A stretch of DNA of 64,000 nucleotides from Nocardia fusca NBRC 14340. Its GTDB lineage: Bacteria; Actinomycetota; Actinomycetes; Mycobacteriales; Mycobacteriaceae. The notes under the pieces were generated by a model. It was given only the letters and a program-made list of their open reading frames with translations, was not told the origin of the DNA and did not search any database. The stretch's first letter is position 1; every line of letters starts with the position of its first letter. Positions 1 through 10,525 of the stretch are shown one piece after another. The translations under genes and the position numbers were made by a program. Where the stretch lies: the NCBI RefSeq assembly GCF_001618425.1, contig NZ_BDCU01000017.1:62001-126000 (forward strand). Reading direction: 5' to 3'.

Positions 1-1168
1 CGAGTTCCAGTTCGGGCAGCGCGTCGAGCAGCAGGTCGATCGCCCCCTGGACCACAACAAACGCCGGCGACTGCGCGGGGCACGTATGCGGTCCGATACT
101 CCAGGCCAGATGGGAGCGGTTGCCCGTGTGGTCGGCGCCCCGGATGGCCGGATCGTTGTTGCACGCCGAGAGGCTGATCACCACCGGCTGGTGGGCGGGC
201 AACCAGGTGTTCTCGACGAGAATCGGCTGCCGCGGATAGGTGGTGCAGAAGTTGGCCATCGGCGGGTCGTTGAACAGCACCTCGTCCAGCGCGTCGCGGG
301 TGGACAGCGCACCGCCGAGCATGTTCCCGCCGAACCGCTCGTCGGTCATCATCAGCAGCAGTGTGTTGTTGATCAGGTTCTGCTGCGGCTCCACCCCGGC
401 GCCGTAGAAGCTGATCAGATTGGACAGCAGCTCCTCGTCGTCGAGTTTCGCCGGATGGTGCACCAGCCGGGAGGTCACATCGTCGGCCGGATCGGAGCGC
501 TTCAGGAAGACGAGCTCCATCAGCGCTTCGCTGAGATGCGTCATTCCCCATTCGGCGTTGACCGTGTCGAACAGCGCGGCCATCCCGTTGGCGACGCGCT
601 CTCCCAGTTCCAGTGAACAACCGACCATCTGGTTGATCACCTCGAACACCAGCGGAAACGCGTACTGCGTGACCAGGTCGGCTTTACCCGTCTCGCAGAA
701 GGAGTTGATCAGTGGAACCGCGAGCCGCTCCACCGTCTGGTGCAGTTCGTGCAGGTCGATGCCATCGATCGCGTGCACATACACCTGGCGGTAGCGCTGA
801 TGAAGCTCACCGCTGTTACGCAGGGCGTTCGGGTACCACTCCATCATCGGCTTGACCGGTGAATCGGGCGGGATACTCGTCTGCCAGGTCCGCGGATCGG
901 CCGGGAACCGGTCGGGATCGTTGAGGATCCGCACGGCCGCGTCATAGCCGATCACCAGGGTGGCGGGCACATCCGGGGCCAGGTCGATGGGAACCAGCGA
1001 TCCGTACCGGCTCCGCATCGCGGCATAGGCGCGATGCGGATCACCGGCGAATTCCTCGGAGAAGAGGCTGAAGCGATCACCGACGCCTCCGGTGGGTTCT
1101 CCGTGAACGACCGGGCAGCCGGTGAACGGAGGTTGCTGTTGCGGAACCGGAGAGAACTGCGTGGTCAA
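1..1168 (-). CDS. Conservon-associated cytochrome P450 (CYP157-like), 3' end cut by window edge
   Basis: Heme-thiolate enzyme encoded last in a conservon; the substrate is unknown. About 389 codons are present, and the C-terminus lies beyond base 1. The start is a TTG at 1168 whose last bases form the cvnD stop (TTGA overlap). The heme-binding loop reads WSIGPHTCPAQ with the cysteine ligand near residue 363. Two normally conserved elements are altered. The I-helix reads GAGVEPQQN, so the usual acid-Thr pair is Glu-Pro. The K-helix ExxR motif reads E296-V-L-F299 and lacks the arginine. CYP157 enzymes of Streptomyces conservons are known to have a degenerate ExxR, so this probably belongs to that group. 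Being last in the operon, it is probably co-transcribed with the signalling genes. Family assignment is firm; the subfamily is an inference. Confidence 0.9.
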   Translation of the reverse strand, partial: MTTQFSPVPQQQPPFTGCPVVHGEPTGGVGDRFSLFSEEFAGDPHRAYAAMRSRYGSLVPIDLAPDVPATLVIGYDAAVRILNDPDRFPADPRTWQTSIPPDSPVKPMMEWYPNALRNSGELHQRYRQVYVHAIDGIDLHELHQTVERLAVPLINSFCETGKADLVTQYAFPLVFEVINQMVGCSLELGERVANGMAALFDTVNAEWGMTHLSEALMELVFLKRSDPADDVTSRLVHHPAKLDDEELLSNLISFYGAGVEPQQNLINNTLLLMMTDERFGGNMLGGALSTRDALDEVLFNDPPMANFCTTYPRQPILVENTWLPAHQPVVISLSACNNDPAIRGADHTGNRSHLAWSIGPHTCPAQSPAFVVVQGAIDLLLDALPELEL

Positions 1169-1788
1169 AGACGAGACTCCAATCGGTGGAACAGAAATTC
1201 GACGAGCGTGATCAGCGACTGCAGGCAGGTGCGTCGATCACGGGCGTCGAGGGCGATGAGCGGAGTGTCGTCGGTCAGGTCGAGTGCCTCGCGCACTTCC
1301 GACAGCGGGAAGCGGTTCGAACCCTCGAACTCGTTCACCCCGACCGCGTACGGCACACCGCGCTCCTCGAGTACGGCCAGTACCTCGTCGGCCTTCTCGA
1401 TACGCCGGGTATCCACCAGGACCAGGGCACCGAGTGCGCCCTTGGCCAGTTCCTCCCACAGCGGGATGAACCGCTGCTGGCCCGGCGTACCGAAGAGGTA
1501 CAGGGCCAGTTCGGGGTTGAGCGTGATACGGCCGAAGTCCATCGCGACCGTGGTCTGCGTCTTCGATCCCAGTCCGCCCAGATCGTCGATACCGACGCTG
1601 GCCTCGGTGATGGTCTCCTCGGTACGCAGCGGTTTGATCTCGGAAATACTGCTCACGAAGGTGGTCTTGCCGACGCCGAAATTACCGGCTACCAGCAATT
1701 TCACCGAGCGGGTCACCGTCTCCGGCACATAGTCGACCGCGCGGCCGTATTCCGCGGACCGATCAGGCCGGGAGAGCACGGAGCCCAT
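1165..1788 (-). CDS. cvnD: Conservon Ras/Arf-like small GTPase CvnD
   Basis: Small GTP-binding protein of 207 residues, fourth member of the CvnABCD complex. In Streptomyces this complex is described as resembling a eukaryotic G-protein-coupled system at the membrane. The P-loop GNFGVGKT is at residues 35-42, the switch II region FGTPGQQ at about 99-105, and a degenerate base-recognition motif VNEFE at about 151-155. Its start lies 26 bases inside cvnC and its stop overlaps the P450 start, so all the genes are probably translationally coupled. The GTPase fold is clear. The partner interaction is known from the family and not shown here. Confidence 0.95.
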   Translation of the reverse strand: MGSVLSRPDRSAEYGRAVDYVPETVTRSVKLLVAGNFGVGKTTFVSSISEIKPLRTEETITEASVGIDDLGGLGSKTQTTVAMDFGRITLNPELALYLFGTPGQQRFIPLWEELAKGALGALVLVDTRRIEKADEVLAVLEERGVPYAVGVNEFEGSNRFPLSEVREALDLTDDTPLIALDARDRRTCLQSLITLVEFLFHRLESRL

Positions 1789-2110
1789 TGAGTACCTCCT
1801 CGAGCAGGGCGATCTCCGGCATTATTTCCGCCGGGGTCGGGATATTCAGATGTCCGCTGTCCAGCAGGTCGGACACGACGATCGTCACCACCGAAGGCGG
1901 GAGGTCGAGATAGGCGGCGACCTCCGCGATCGACAGGGCGCCGCGGGCGCAGACATCGACCACCCGGCGCGCATCCGGTGTGGAGCCCGGCGCCGGATCT
2001 CCGACGGCGACGACCAGGGTGACCAGGCCGAGCTCACGGGTCGGACGGGAGCGTCCGCCGGTCCGCACATACGCGCGGACCAGGTCTGGATCACGCCGCG
2101 ACCGGCTCAT
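1763..2110 (-). CDS. cvnC: Conservon DUF742 protein CvnC
   Basis: A 115-residue DUF742 protein, the third conservon component. The segment with ALSIAEVAAYLDLPPSVV (about residues 53-70) looks like a winged-helix DNA-binding fold, as proposed for this family, and is followed by a short tail reading IALLEEVLNGLR. The start ATG overlaps the cvnB stop by four bases and the gene overlaps cvnD by 26. Its role within the CvnA-D complex is not established by the sequence. Identification rests on length, the HTH-like core and position between roadblock and GTPase genes. Confidence 0.92.
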   Translation of the reverse strand: MSRSRRDPDLVRAYVRTGGRSRPTRELGLVTLVVAVGDPAPGSTPDARRVVDVCARGALSIAEVAAYLDLPPSVVTIVVSDLLDSGHLNIPTPAEIMPEIALLEEVLNGLRALPA

Positions 2111-2541
2111 TGCAGATCGCCGCCGTGTGCGCCTCTGCGAGGTTCGCTCCCGAGCTCGTGGCCGACCCGGCCGGCGAGCTCGTTCATCCGGTGGGCGATC
2201 AGGCCCACATCGATATCGGTCATGGTCGCCACACCCAGGAGCGCGCCCTCGCCCGCCGCGGTGATCATGATCATGCCCTGGTCGTATTCGGTCATGTTCT
2301 GCCGCACATCGTTTCCGTTGCTACCGCAGAACTCGCCGAGCGCCTTACCGAGCGAACGCAGGCCGGAGGCGGCGGCGGCGAACCGCTCGGCATCGTCTTT
2401 CGCAATACCCGCCGAATGGGCGATACGCAGCCCGTCCTCGGACAACAGGACGGCGAATCGGACGCCGGGAACCTCGAGATCGTCCAGTAACCAGCCCAGT
2501 TTGTTGGTGCTGTCGGATACCACTGTCCTCGGTGAACCCAT
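2107..2541 (-). CDS. cvnB: Conservon roadblock/LC7 protein CvnB
   Basis: A 144-residue roadblock/LC7-domain protein, the second conservon component. The family acts as a regulator or GTPase-activating-like partner of the linked small GTPase. The domain begins at LGWLLDDLEVPGVRFAVLLSEDGL (first and last parts about residues 15 and 38) and contains the typical GMIMITAAGEGALLGV strand pattern around residues 90-105. The start shares one base with the cvnA stop (TGATG) and the stop overlaps cvnC by four bases, indicating coupled translation. Confidence 0.94.
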   Translation of the reverse strand: MGSPRTVVSDSTNKLGWLLDDLEVPGVRFAVLLSEDGLRIAHSAGIAKDDAERFAAAASGLRSLGKALGEFCGSNGNDVRQNMTEYDQGMIMITAAGEGALLGVATMTDIDVGLIAHRMNELAGRVGHELGSEPRRGAHGGDLQ

Positions 2542-4121
2542 CAGGATGTCATCCCTTCGGTGTGTTCGGATGCGGCGGCACGGCCGCTCTTGGAGCCGCT
2601 CTGCCAGGCAGCGGCGATATCGGGGCGGGGCTGCCCCGGTTCGGTCCTGTCCTGTCCGGACACGCGATCGTTGATGTCATCAGGGACGGCCGCGGCACGG
2701 CGCCGGCGCCGGGGCAGACCGCCGCTGGTGATGTCGTGGACTGTCGTACGCTGCTCGCTCTCGGTCTCGTCGATGCCACCTGCCGCCGAAGTCCGCTCGA
2801 CAGGCCGGGAGCTCTCGGACACGACCGGGATCGCGGCGTGCGCGCCGGTGCTCGTCGCCGAATGCGCTCCGATACCGGACGATACGGCGTTACCGACCAG
2901 AGCGTTACCGGAGCTTCCCGATACCGACGAGGTCTGGCCGCCGGGGACCGCGGCGAGTTCCCGCGGCGCCGGGACGCCGGCCGGTGACACGGCGTCGTTG
3001 TCCTGGTTGGCCTTCGGTGCGACCAGCAGTGCCTCCGGGATGTAGACCATGGCGCGCATACCGCCGTAGGCGTTGGGTCCGTCGATGTAGACGGTGAACC
3101 CGTAGCGACGGGCGAGCGCGGCGATACCGGGGAAACCGACCTTGGGGGCCGGGCCGAGCTGGTGGATGTCGATCGAGCGTTCGTTGGCCAGGACTTGCCG
3201 GGCCTCTTCCATCTGCTCGGCGTTCATCCGGACACCGGCGTCGTCGACGATCACGGTCACGCCGTGATGACCTTCCTGGAAGGTCACATCCACGAAGGAG
3301 GTCGGCGGCGAGTAGCGCAGCGCGTTGTCGATGAGCGAGGCCAGCGTGTGCACCAGCGGTTCCACCGCACGACTGATGACGATGCGGTCGAGCTGGGACG
3401 GGCGCACCCGCAGGTAGTCACGGACACGACCGGTCGCGCCGCCGACGACGTCGGTGAGCGACTGGGCGGGCCAGCGGCGGCCGGGCAGACCACCACAGAC
3501 GATCACGTAGGACTGCGCCTGGCGGATCATCTGCTGCACGGTGTGGTCGATACGGATGAGGGTCTCGTAGACGCGGTCGTCGCGGTGTTCGCGCAGCGCG
3601 GAGCTCACGACCTGGGAAACGTCGGCTCCCAGGCTCACCACGGAGGTGCCGAACGAGCGGACCGCGGCGCTGGTCGCCTCACGGGCAAGGGTTTCCGCGC
3701 GTTCGCGGCCGGCGTCGGCCTCGGTGCGCACGTTCCGCTCGGCGGCCGAGACGGCGGTACGGACCTGCTCCTCCATCTCCCGGGTGACGGCTTCGCGGGT
3801 TTCGCTCTGGACGGTCCGCAGGTCCTCGGTGACCCGGTCGACGATCCAGCGCAGGCATTGGGCGAAGCGCGAATTCTCCAGTCCGGGGGGTACTTCGGGT
3901 GCCACGGCGGTCTGGTCGAACCGGCGGGCGGACTCCGAGAGGGCGGGCAACGTGCTGGCCGCGAGATGCTCGAGCGCATCCTCGCGCACGGCTAGTTCCC
4001 GCTCGAGCACATCGAGTCGTTTCTGTTGGTCTCGCACAGCCCGAACGGCGTACCACGCCACGCCGAGCACCAATATGGGGGCGAGTATCCAGGGAAGCAG
4101 CACGGCGGTATTCAGATTCAT
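2541..4121 (-). CDS. cvnA: Conservon sensor histidine-kinase-like protein CvnA
   Basis: First gene of the conservon, 526 residues. One N-terminal membrane helix (about 5-27) is followed by a predicted coiled-coil (about 34-60), a long helical segment, and a GHKL ATPase domain with N-box LIDNALRY at 263-270 and G1-like VDDAG at 292-296. The helix LIRIDHTVQQM (about 188-198) sits where the histidine-phosphoacceptor helix of nitrate-sensor-like kinases lies. No extracellular sensor loop is visible. The C-terminal 130 residues are low-complexity and Ser/Gly/Ala/Arg-rich. It probably scaffolds CvnB-D at the inner membrane face; kinase activity is not proven by sequence. Confidence 0.92.
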   Translation of the reverse strand: MNLNTAVLLPWILAPILVLGVAWYAVRAVRDQQKRLDVLERELAVREDALEHLAASTLPALSESARRFDQTAVAPEVPPGLENSRFAQCLRWIVDRVTEDLRTVQSETREAVTREMEEQVRTAVSAAERNVRTEADAGRERAETLAREATSAAVRSFGTSVVSLGADVSQVVSSALREHRDDRVYETLIRIDHTVQQMIRQAQSYVIVCGGLPGRRWPAQSLTDVVGGATGRVRDYLRVRPSQLDRIVISRAVEPLVHTLASLIDNALRYSPPTSFVDVTFQEGHHGVTVIVDDAGVRMNAEQMEEARQVLANERSIDIHQLGPAPKVGFPGIAALARRYGFTVYIDGPNAYGGMRAMVYIPEALLVAPKANQDNDAVSPAGVPAPRELAAVPGGQTSSVSGSSGNALVGNAVSSGIGAHSATSTGAHAAIPVVSESSRPVERTSAAGGIDETESEQRTTVHDITSGGLPRRRRRAAAVPDDINDRVSGQDRTEPGQPRPDIAAAWQSGSKSGRAAASEHTEGMTS

Positions 4122-4274
4122 CAGCTTTCTCGTCGTTGACGGGGCTCGAGGTGCGCCACGCGGTGCCGTGGCATGCCACGGCGCTTCGTCTCGCCTTCCT
4201 CGCGACGCCGACCATGTTCGCCCCTGGCCGGATGAGGGTCCGTGCCGGGCACCGCGGTAACGGTCGGTGACATA

Positions 4275-4314
4275 TCCCTTAGTTACTTTCGACTACCCGA
4301 AAGTAACTAAGGGA
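4275..4314. repeat. Perfect 17-bp inverted repeat with 6-nt loop upstream of cvnA
   Basis: The arm TCCCTTAGTTACTTTCG (4275-4291) is followed by a six-base spacer and its exact reverse complement (4298-4314). It lies 153 bp upstream of cvnA and about 630 bp past sufT. It is AT-richer than its surroundings and has no T-tract on either side, so it is more likely an operator or RNA hairpin for the conservon than a simple terminator. Confidence 0.85.
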
Positions 4315-4599
4315 CAAGTCATTCGGCCGATCGATGACCATCGGAGCACATCCTCCGATGGCCCGGAACCCGACGACTCGCTCACAGTAGCAGCATTGTG
4401 GTGAACTCTCTCAATAACGGCCGATAATCGATTGTCACCTTTCCGTGATAGGGCCGCGACCTCGCAGAATGCGGAAAGGTATTGCGACCGTGAAGATCAC
4501 GACCGCGGGGCGCCGCGGGGACTGCGCGTGCGGCGGGGCGTGCTCCAAGGCACACCGCGATCGCATCCCCTATCACCAGGGGCGGAGCACCGAAAGAAG

Positions 4600-4613
4600 A
4601 CCGACCGGTCGGT
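4600..4613. promoter_or_regulatory. 14-bp perfect palindrome, possible repressor site
   Basis: ACCGACCGGTCGGT is perfectly self-complementary and resembles TetR-type operators. No gene starts close by, since cvnA is about 480 bp away, so a regulatory function is a guess. Confidence 0.3.
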
Positions 4614-4946
4614 GATTGGCGGCGGGCCCGGAAAATTGATATCAAGACAGGTCCAATACTGCCCGCGCCCACTCGAATCGGACGCCCGGCCCGGGCCTAA
4701 ATGCCCAATGCGCGCCTCCCGCCAGGCGGCGCGACGATCACCGCGGAGACATGGAATAGCCGCATTCCAGTAAAGCCCCGGCATTACCGGGCGAAATGCG
4801 ACCGCGGCTCCGGAACGGCCGACCGGTCCGTACCAGCGGCCCACTCCCCGGTCTTCCGTCCGCACCAATTCGGGTACAGACCAGAACGCGACGGCGACCC
4901 TGTCGGTCGCCGTCGCGAAGTACTGCGCACGGTGGGTGCGCGGGCC

Positions 4947-5336
4947 TCAGACCGTGAAGCCGAGCGCCCGCAACTGTTCCCGGCCGTCCTCGGTGATCTT
5001 GTCCGGACCCCACGGCGGCATCCAGACCCAGTTGATCTTCAGATCGTCGACCAGCCCGCTGCGCACCAGGGCATTACGGGACTGATCCTCGATCACATCG
5101 GTGAGCGGGCAGGCGGCCGAGGTCAGCGTCATATCCAGCACCGCGGTGGTCTCCTCGACCCGCATTCCGTAGACCAGGCCGAGATCCACGACATTGATAC
5201 CGAGTTCCGGGTCGACCACATCGCGCATGGCCTCCTCGAGATCGGCGAGCTGCGCCAGATCCTCGGCCGAGAGTTCGGCGTCGGGGCCGGCCGCCGGCTC
5301 CGGCGTGGTGGCCTCGGTGGCAGAAGTATCGGTCAT
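4947..5336 (-). CDS. sufT: Fe-S cluster assembly protein SufT (MIP18/DUF59 family)
   Basis: Last gene of the suf operon, 129 residues. SufT proteins help mature Fe-S proteins; the homologous Mtb gene (Rv1466) is also last in its operon. The MIP18 core includes VDPELGINVVDLGLVYG (41-57) and the conserved cysteine C76 in TSAACPLTD, with a tail ending in WGPDKITEDGREQLRALGF. The start ATG at 5336 overlaps the sufU stop by four bases. A longer in-frame extension upstream lies within sufU and was rejected. The first 25 residues are Thr/Pro/Ala/Glu-rich. Confidence 0.93.
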   Translation of the reverse strand: MTDTSATEATTPEPAAGPDAELSAEDLAQLADLEEAMRDVVDPELGINVVDLGLVYGMRVEETTAVLDMTLTSAACPLTDVIEDQSRNALVRSGLVDDLKINWVWMPPWGPDKITEDGREQLRALGFTV

Positions 5337-5836
5337 GCTGTTTCCCCGTTCCGTGAGCGGTCGGTAGCGGACGCACCGGGTCCCGCGGCGGAATCGGCCG
5401 CGCCGTCGACCCGTAGCACCGCGTCCTTGAATGCCATCCAGCCCAGCAGCGCGCATTTCACCCGGGCCGGGTATTTGGCGACACCGGCGAAAGCGATCCC
5501 GTCGCCGATAACGTCCTCGTCGCCCTCGACGGTGCCCCGGCTGCCGATCATCTCGTTGAAGGAATCGACCACACCCAGCGCCTCCAGAACCGGCAGTCCG
5601 ATCACCTGATCGGTCAGCACCGAGACCGAGGCCTGGCTGATCGAGCAGCCCTGGCCGTCGTAGGACACATCCTCGACCTCGCCATTGTCGCCGAGCCGCA
5701 CCCGCAGCGTCACCTCGTCACCGCAGGTGGGGTTGACGTGGTGCACCTCGGCGCCGAACGGTTCCCGCAGGCCGCGGTTGTGCGGATGCTTGTAGTGATC
5801 CAGGATCACTTCCTGGTACATCTGCTCCATGCGCAT
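5333..5836 (-). CDS. sufU: Iron-sulfur cluster scaffold / sulfur acceptor SufU
   Basis: SufU/IscU-family protein of 167 residues. In Gram-positive bacteria it is the zinc-dependent sulfur acceptor of SufS. The expected ligands are visible: C38 and D40 in NPTCGDEV, C64 in GQGCSISQAS, and C128 in RVKCALLGW. The insertion between the second and third cysteines is of SufU type. It starts 3 bases after the sufS stop and overlaps sufT by four bases. The last 25 residues are a disordered Ala/Gly/Ser tail. Confidence 0.96.
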   Translation of the reverse strand: MRMEQMYQEVILDHYKHPHNRGLREPFGAEVHHVNPTCGDEVTLRVRLGDNGEVEDVSYDGQGCSISQASVSVLTDQVIGLPVLEALGVVDSFNEMIGSRGTVEGDEDVIGDGIAFAGVAKYPARVKCALLGWMAFKDAVLRVDGAADSAAGPGASATDRSRNGETA

Positions 5837-5839
5837 GTT

Positions 5840-7865
<2,026 letters not shown>

Positions 7866-7910
7866 AAGGGTGTCGAATTCCTTCGGTGGGCTGTGGGCTG
7901 GGTGGTCCGG

Positions 7911-9089
7911 TCAGACGCCGATCGCGGCGAGTTCGGCCTCGATGGCCGCCTCGAGCCGCTCGGCGACCTCACCGACCCCGATCTTGTGGATGATCTCGTG
8001 GAAGAAACCACGCACCACCAGGCGGCGGGCGGCGTCTTCCGGAATACCGCGGGCACGCAGATAGAACAGCTGCTCGTCGTCGAACCGGCCGGTCGCCGAC
8101 GCGTGGCCCGCGCCGACGATCTCACCGGTCTCGATCTCCAGGTTCGGCACCGAATCGGCGCGGGCGCCGTCGGTGAGGACCAGGTTGCGGTTGATCTCGA
8201 ACGTATCGGTTCCCTCGGCGGCGGCCCGGATCAGCACATCGCCGACCCAGACCGTGCGAGCGTCCCCCTTGGGTGAATCGGGATCACCCTGGAGCGCGCC
8301 CTTGTACAGCACGTTCGATTTGCAGTGCGGCACCGCGTGATCGATCAGCAGACGCTGTTCGAAATGCTGGCCGGCATCGGCGAAGTACAGGCCCAGCAGT
8401 TCGGCGTCACCGCCCGGGCCCGCGTAGCGGACATTGCCGGTGAGCCGGACCAGTTCGCCGCCGAGGGTGACCGCGGTATGCCGCAGTACCGCGTCGCGAC
8501 CCACCAGGGCGTGGTGCGCGGTGGCGTGCACGACATCGTCGGCCCAGTCCTGGACCGCCACCACGGTCAGCTTGGCGCTGTCGCCGAGCACGAATTCGAT
8601 GTTCTCGGCGTAGGTTCCACTACCGCGCTGATCGATCACGACGGTGGCCACGGCGAATTCGGCCAACCGCACCTGCAGGTGACCGTAGGCGGTCTTCCCT
8701 TCACCCGGTCCGGTGATCCGCACGACGACGGGTTCGGCGACCTCGATCTCCTTACCCACCGAGATGACCGTCGCCTGTTCGAAGCCGGAGTACGCCTGGG
8801 CGGCGACCCGGTCGGACGGGGTACCGCCCTGCCCCAGGCGGGAATCGTCGCGCCCCACGGTCTCCACGGTGACACCGGTGACCTGCCCGATCTCGACCCC
8901 GGCCCGCCCGTCGGCGGTGGCGGTGCCGTTGTGCAGGCCGCGCAGCCGGCGCAGCGGGGTGAACCGCCACACCTCGTCCTTACCGGAGGGGATTTCGAAG
9001 GCGTTCACATCGAAGGAGGTGAACACCTCCCCCTTGTTGATCGCCGGCTGGCGAGCCTCGGCGGCCTCGGCAACGTTGTCCAATGCCAT
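7911..9089 (-). CDS. sufD: Fe-S assembly scaffold protein SufD
   Basis: SufBD-family beta-helix protein, 392 residues. With SufB and SufC it forms the Fe-S scaffold. The chosen ATG at 9089 ([14 protein letters not shown]) shares one base with the sufB stop. The C-terminal SufBD core includes SVPNLEIETGEIVGAGHASATGRFDDEQLFYL (first and last parts near residues 320 and 350) followed by LRARGIPEDAARRL, the family hallmark. An extended frame upstream runs inside sufB and was rejected. Confidence 0.95.
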   Translation of the reverse strand: MALDNVAEAAEARQPAINKGEVFTSFDVNAFEIPSGKDEVWRFTPLRRLRGLHNGTATADGRAGVEIGQVTGVTVETVGRDDSRLGQGGTPSDRVAAQAYSGFEQATVISVGKEIEVAEPVVVRITGPGEGKTAYGHLQVRLAEFAVATVVIDQRGSGTYAENIEFVLGDSAKLTVVAVQDWADDVVHATAHHALVGRDAVLRHTAVTLGGELVRLTGNVRYAGPGGDAELLGLYFADAGQHFEQRLLIDHAVPHCKSNVLYKGALQGDPDSPKGDARTVWVGDVLIRAAAEGTDTFEINRNLVLTDGARADSVPNLEIETGEIVGAGHASATGRFDDEQLFYLRARGIPEDAARRLVVRGFFHEIIHKIGVGEVAERLEAAIEAELAAIGV

Positions 9090-10525
9090 CAGCCGACGGC
9101 TCCTTCCATCTGCAGTTCGATCAGCCGGTTGAGTTCCAGGGCGTACTCCATCGGGAGCTCCTTGGCGATGGGCTCGACGAAGCCGCGCACCACCATGGCC
9201 ATCGCCTCGTCCTCGGTCATCCCGCGGCTCATGAGGTAGAACAGCTGCTCCTCGGACACCTTCGACACCGTCGCCTCGTGCCCCATGGTCACGTCGTCCT
9301 CGCGGATATCGACGTAAGGGTAGGTATCGGAGCGGCTGATCGTGTCGACCAGCAGGGCATCGCATTTCACCGTCGACCTGGACCCGTGCGCGCCCTTGTT
9401 GACCTGCACCAGGCCGCGGTAGGAGGCACGGCCACCGCCACGAGCCACCGATTTGGACACAATGGTCGAGGAGGTGTGCGGGGCCAGGTGCAACATCTTG
9501 GCGCCGGTGTCCTGGTGCTGTCCCTCACCGGCGAAGGCGACCGAGAGCACCTCGCCCTTGGCGTGCTCACCGGTCATCCAGACGGCCGGGTACTTCATGG
9601 TGACCTTGGAGCCGATATTGCCGTCGATCCACTCCATGGTGGCGCCCGCCTCGGCCTTGGCCCGCTTGGTGACCAGGTTGTAGACGTTGTTCGACCAGTT
9701 CTGGATGGTCGTGTAACGGCAGCGGCCGCCCTTCTTCACGATGATTTCGACGACCGCCGAGTGCAGCGAATCGGATTTGTAGATCGGCGCGGTGCAGCCC
9801 TCGACATAGTGCACGTAGGCGCCCTCGTCGACGATGATCAGGGTCCGCTCGAACTGGCCCATGTTCTCGGTGTTGATCCGGAAGTAGGCCTGCAGCGGGA
9901 TGTCGACGTGCACGCCGGGCGGCACATAGATGAAGGAGCCACCCGACCACACCGCGGTGTTCAGCGCGGAGAACTTGTTGTCCCCGGCCGGGATGACCGT
10001 GCCGAAGTACTCGCGAAAGATCTCCGGGTGCTCCTTCAACGCGGTATCGGTGTCGAGGAAGATGACGCCCTGCTGTTCCAGGTCCTCGCGGATCTGGTGG
10101 TACACGACTTCGCTCTCGTACTGTGCCGCGACACCGGAGACCAGCCGCTGCTTCTCCGCCTCCGGGATGCCCAGCTTGTCGTAGGTGTTACGGATGTCCT
10201 CGGGCAGGTCCTCCCAGCTCTCGGCCTGCTTCTCGGTCGAGCGCACGAAGTACTTGATGTTGTCGAAGTCGATACCGTCGAGGTTGGAACCCCAGTTCGG
10301 CATGGGCTTGCGGTCGAAGATGCGCAGCGCCTTGAGCCGGTTCTCCAGCATCCAGGCCTGCTCGTCCTTCTTGGCCGAGATATCGCGAACGACCTCCTCT
10401 GAGAGACCACGCTGCGCGCTGGCTCCGGCCGCATCCGAGTCGGCCCAGCCGTAACCGTATTTACCCAGCGAGGCAATGGCCTCCTCCTGGGTGAGCGGTG
10501 GCACCTGGTCGGTGGTGGTCGTCAT
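9089..10525 (-). CDS. sufB: Fe-S assembly scaffold protein SufB
   Basis: Core scaffold subunit of the Suf machinery, 478 residues, the usual actinobacterial length. Starting at ATG 10525 it begins [17 protein letters not shown]. Conserved stretches include [39 protein letters not shown] (two adjoining parts) and C-terminal [21 protein letters not shown]. No intein is present; some mycobacterial sufB genes carry one, but this frame is uninterrupted. The start overlaps the sufR stop by four bases (ATGA). Confidence 0.97.
   Translation of the reverse strand: MTTTTDQVPPLTQEEAIASLGKYGYGWADSDAAGASAQRGLSEEVVRDISAKKDEQAWMLENRLKALRIFDRKPMPNWGSNLDGIDFDNIKYFVRSTEKQAESWEDLPEDIRNTYDKLGIPEAEKQRLVSGVAAQYESEVVYHQIREDLEQQGVIFLDTDTALKEHPEIFREYFGTVIPAGDNKFSALNTAVWSGGSFIYVPPGVHVDIPLQAYFRINTENMGQFERTLIIVDEGAYVHYVEGCTAPIYKSDSLHSAVVEIIVKKGGRCRYTTIQNWSNNVYNLVTKRAKAEAGATMEWIDGNIGSKVTMKYPAVWMTGEHAKGEVLSVAFAGEGQHQDTGAKMLHLAPHTSSTIVSKSVARGGGRASYRGLVQVNKGAHGSRSTVKCDALLVDTISRSDTYPYVDIREDDVTMGHEATVSKVSEEQLFYLMSRGMTEDEAMAMVVRGFVEPIAKELPMEYALELNRLIELQMEGAVG

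Larger units (their letters stand above)
4122..4946. other. 825-bp non-coding interval between the suf operon and the conservon
   Basis: No convincing gene is present; the open frames here are arginine-rich shadows. It should hold the cvnA promoter. Visible structures are a perfect 17-bp inverted repeat at 4275-4314, a 9-bp inverted repeat ACCTTTCCG/CGGAAAGGT at 4437-4445 and 4472-4480, and a 14-bp perfect palindrome at 4600-4613. Part of it is less GC-rich than the flanking genes. Confidence 0.7.

Noticed and set aside
4382..4672. A 96-codon minus-strand frame in the suf-conservon gap
   Set aside because: Arginine-rich, no ribosome-binding site and no recognisable pattern.
9090..9365. N-terminal extension of sufD
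   Set aside because: The extension lies wholly within sufB in another frame, and the internal ATG overlapping the sufB stop fits family length.
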